A DNA stretch of 64,000 nt from assembly GCA_029556545.1 (NCBI GenBank), contig JAKQEQ010000076.1:1-64000 (forward strand), read 5' to 3'. Positions 63,044 to 64,000 of the stretch are shown one piece after another. The position numbers and the translations under genes were made by a program. The DNA comes from Candidatus Hydrogenedentota bacterium (GTDB lineage: Bacteria; Hydrogenedentota; Hydrogenedentia; Hydrogenedentales; JAGMZX01). Under the pieces are notes generated by a model. That model was not told the origin of the DNA and did no database searches. It was given only the letters and a program-made list of their open reading frames with translations. Position 1 is the stretch's first letter, and each line of letters starts with the position of its first letter.

Positions 63044-64000
63044 ACTTCCGCAATGACACCTTCTAGTTCCTTGACAAGGGAATGCTCGGACTGTTCGTAG
63101 GCCAGACTAACCAGATTGGCAACTTGAGGATGACATAGAATACGCACGGGTGCTATGGCTTCGATCATGCTCTGCATCGTCTTCTTCCATCTCTTGTCCT
63201 CCGTTGCCAATCGTGCGTCTTGATGATATGACCGTTCCTTCAGTTCGGGTACTACTCCAAGCGGTCGTTCATATCCCACTTTGTTGGACGGGCGAGGCAC
63301 ATCGACCAAGATCAGCAGATTATGTTCGCATAGGGCGCTGAACTCGTCCTGCTTCAATAAAGACCTTGTTTGTAAATCCCCCCAATCCTGTTCCAAGCGT
63401 TCCTGCACGCGTCTGTGGAGATTCTCGCATAGTGCAATGCATTTCGGCCAGTCCAATCCATCAAGCTTGCCGATTACTGATTCATGTGTCCCGCCGCGAT
63501 TCAGCGTAGCAACCCGCTTATAAAGCTGTCGGCTTTGGATGCCCGTGATCAGATTGCGACTCTTCTGATCGGCTTGTGGAAGATTGGCAATCCACCGCAG
63601 CATGAGCCAATCCGTCCAGGCTACCCCCGGGTACCACATTGCCTCTCCGCACATCTCTGATGCAGCATGTGGCTCCTGTATGTCGGCCAGTGGAAGCTCA
63701 GCAACAACGCTCTCCGACGGTTCCCCCATCATGTCCAAGGGCGACAGAGGGCGGTCGTCTGGCTGCCCTGCCTCACGACCAATTTCGAATGGCGGCACAA
63801 GAGCCTTGACAAATACGACAAGTTTCTCGCGAATCTGTGCCTCCAGAGCCGAGCCTCTCCGAGACGATGACCAGAAGACTTCGGGAGGTAGGCCCATTGC
63901 TGTCGCGTATTGAAGCATTGCTTTTGCGATTCTGGATGTATGATGCCAATACACTGTTGCCAAGAGCTGATAGCGTGCCTGTCCGAATGCGTGTGCGCTT
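63040..64000 (-). CDS. HD-domain-like phosphohydrolase, 5' part outside the window
   Basis: The frame stays open from the window edge: upstream of the first apparent start (TTG at 63963) it reads AFGQARYQLLATVYWHHTSR with no stop. The YWHHT.R..KAML pattern resembles the end of the HD core in dNTPase-like HD proteins. The visible 320 residues continue with helical segments (TDWLMLRWIANLPQADQKSR; CENLHRRVQERLEQDWGD) and a beta-rich end (VRILCHPQVANLV). The HD residues are probably outside the window. It is translationally coupled to the N6 methylase, suggesting a methylase-linked defence unit. The identification is tentative. Confidence 0.6.
   Translation of the reverse strand, partial: SAHAFGQARYQLLATVYWHHTSRIAKAMLQYATAMGLPPEVFWSSSRRGSALEAQIREKLVVFVKALVPPFEIGREAGQPDDRPLSPLDMMGEPSESVVAELPLADIQEPHAASEMCGEAMWYPGVAWTDWLMLRWIANLPQADQKSRNLITGIQSRQLYKRVATLNRGGTHESVIGKLDGLDWPKCIALCENLHRRVQERLEQDWGDLQTRSLLKQDEFSALCEHNLLILVDVPRPSNKVGYERPLGVVPELKERSYHQDARLATEDKRWKKTMQSMIEAIAPVRILCHPQVANLVSLAYEQSEHSLVKELEGVIAEV

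Overview
The window is high-GC bacterial chromosome, apart from a visibly AT-richer stretch at about 61.0-64.0 kb and a milder drop at about 0.3-1.8 kb. The gene mix is FGly-type sulfatases, a beta-helix protein, large secreted enzymes, sigma-54 regulators, LolA-like paralogs and many intergenic repeats. Two proteins (736-2748 and 55741-56712) carry a repeated EF-hand/dockerin-like module whose core reads roughly 'DW+I...ELLR.IQFYN...GTEDGYAPG', once after a GEGEGEGE-type linker. I associate that combination with Candidatus Hydrogenedentes and nearby PVC/FCB-like lineages. This assignment is inference; no rRNA or tRNA gene was seen.

Layout. 0-0.3 kb: end of an IS5-type transposase. 0.7-5.3 kb: beta-helix surface protein, a repeat-filled gap, and a DUF255 thioredoxin-fold protein. 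5.4-6.5 kb: Xre/RES toxin-antitoxin pair. 6.5-11.5 kb: methyltransferase, DUF1972 glycosyltransferase, DUF362 protein, elongation factor P and a secreted esterase. 11.6-17 kb: family-4 uracil-DNA glycosylase, a sigma-54 two-component pair, a LOG protein and a secreted hydrolase. 17-20 kb: HEAT-like secreted protein, truncated sigma factor, PAP2 membrane protein. 20-23.5 kb: ThDP-enzyme/BASS-transporter/SDR operon. 23.6-30.3 kb: lipoprotein, cNMP-binding protein, PtsN-zinc-ribbon fusion, AroE, HIT protein, acyltransferase-like protein, membrane protein and DHDPS-family protein. 30.3-34.0 kb: two sulfatases flanking a decayed Phd/YoeB module.

34.1-38.7 kb is the most notable region. A ZraSR-like sigma-54 two-component system lies downstream of a Cys/Asp-rich metal-binding lipoprotein. 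That lipoprotein and a divergent secreted protein are each preceded by a near-consensus sigma-54 promoter, and a 15-bp palindrome lies between the promoters. I read this as an autoregulated envelope or metal-stress circuit.

39-52.8 kb: metallophosphoesterase, ThiC, ABC-2 exporter, Nif3, MEMO, exonuclease III, a cobalamin-adenosyltransferase-like protein, a ubiquitin-fold/E1 sulfur-transfer cluster, an enoyl-CoA hydratase and an orphan OppC-type permease. 52.8-60.7 kb: three tandem LolA-fold paralogs, a dockerin-like protein, an endonuclease/exonuclease/phosphatase-fold protein, a GH-like secreted protein and an esterase. 61.4-64 kb: N6-adenine methylase coupled to an HD-like protein that runs off the window, probably a defence island.

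Dispersed repeats thread through the window: a GGGGACAGGCAC...GTGCCAGTCCCC inverted-repeat family, a TTCGTAGTACAG / GGACTACGAAC family, and GAGTAC-type hexamer arrays placed just upstream of start codons. Several lie in frame inside coding genes.
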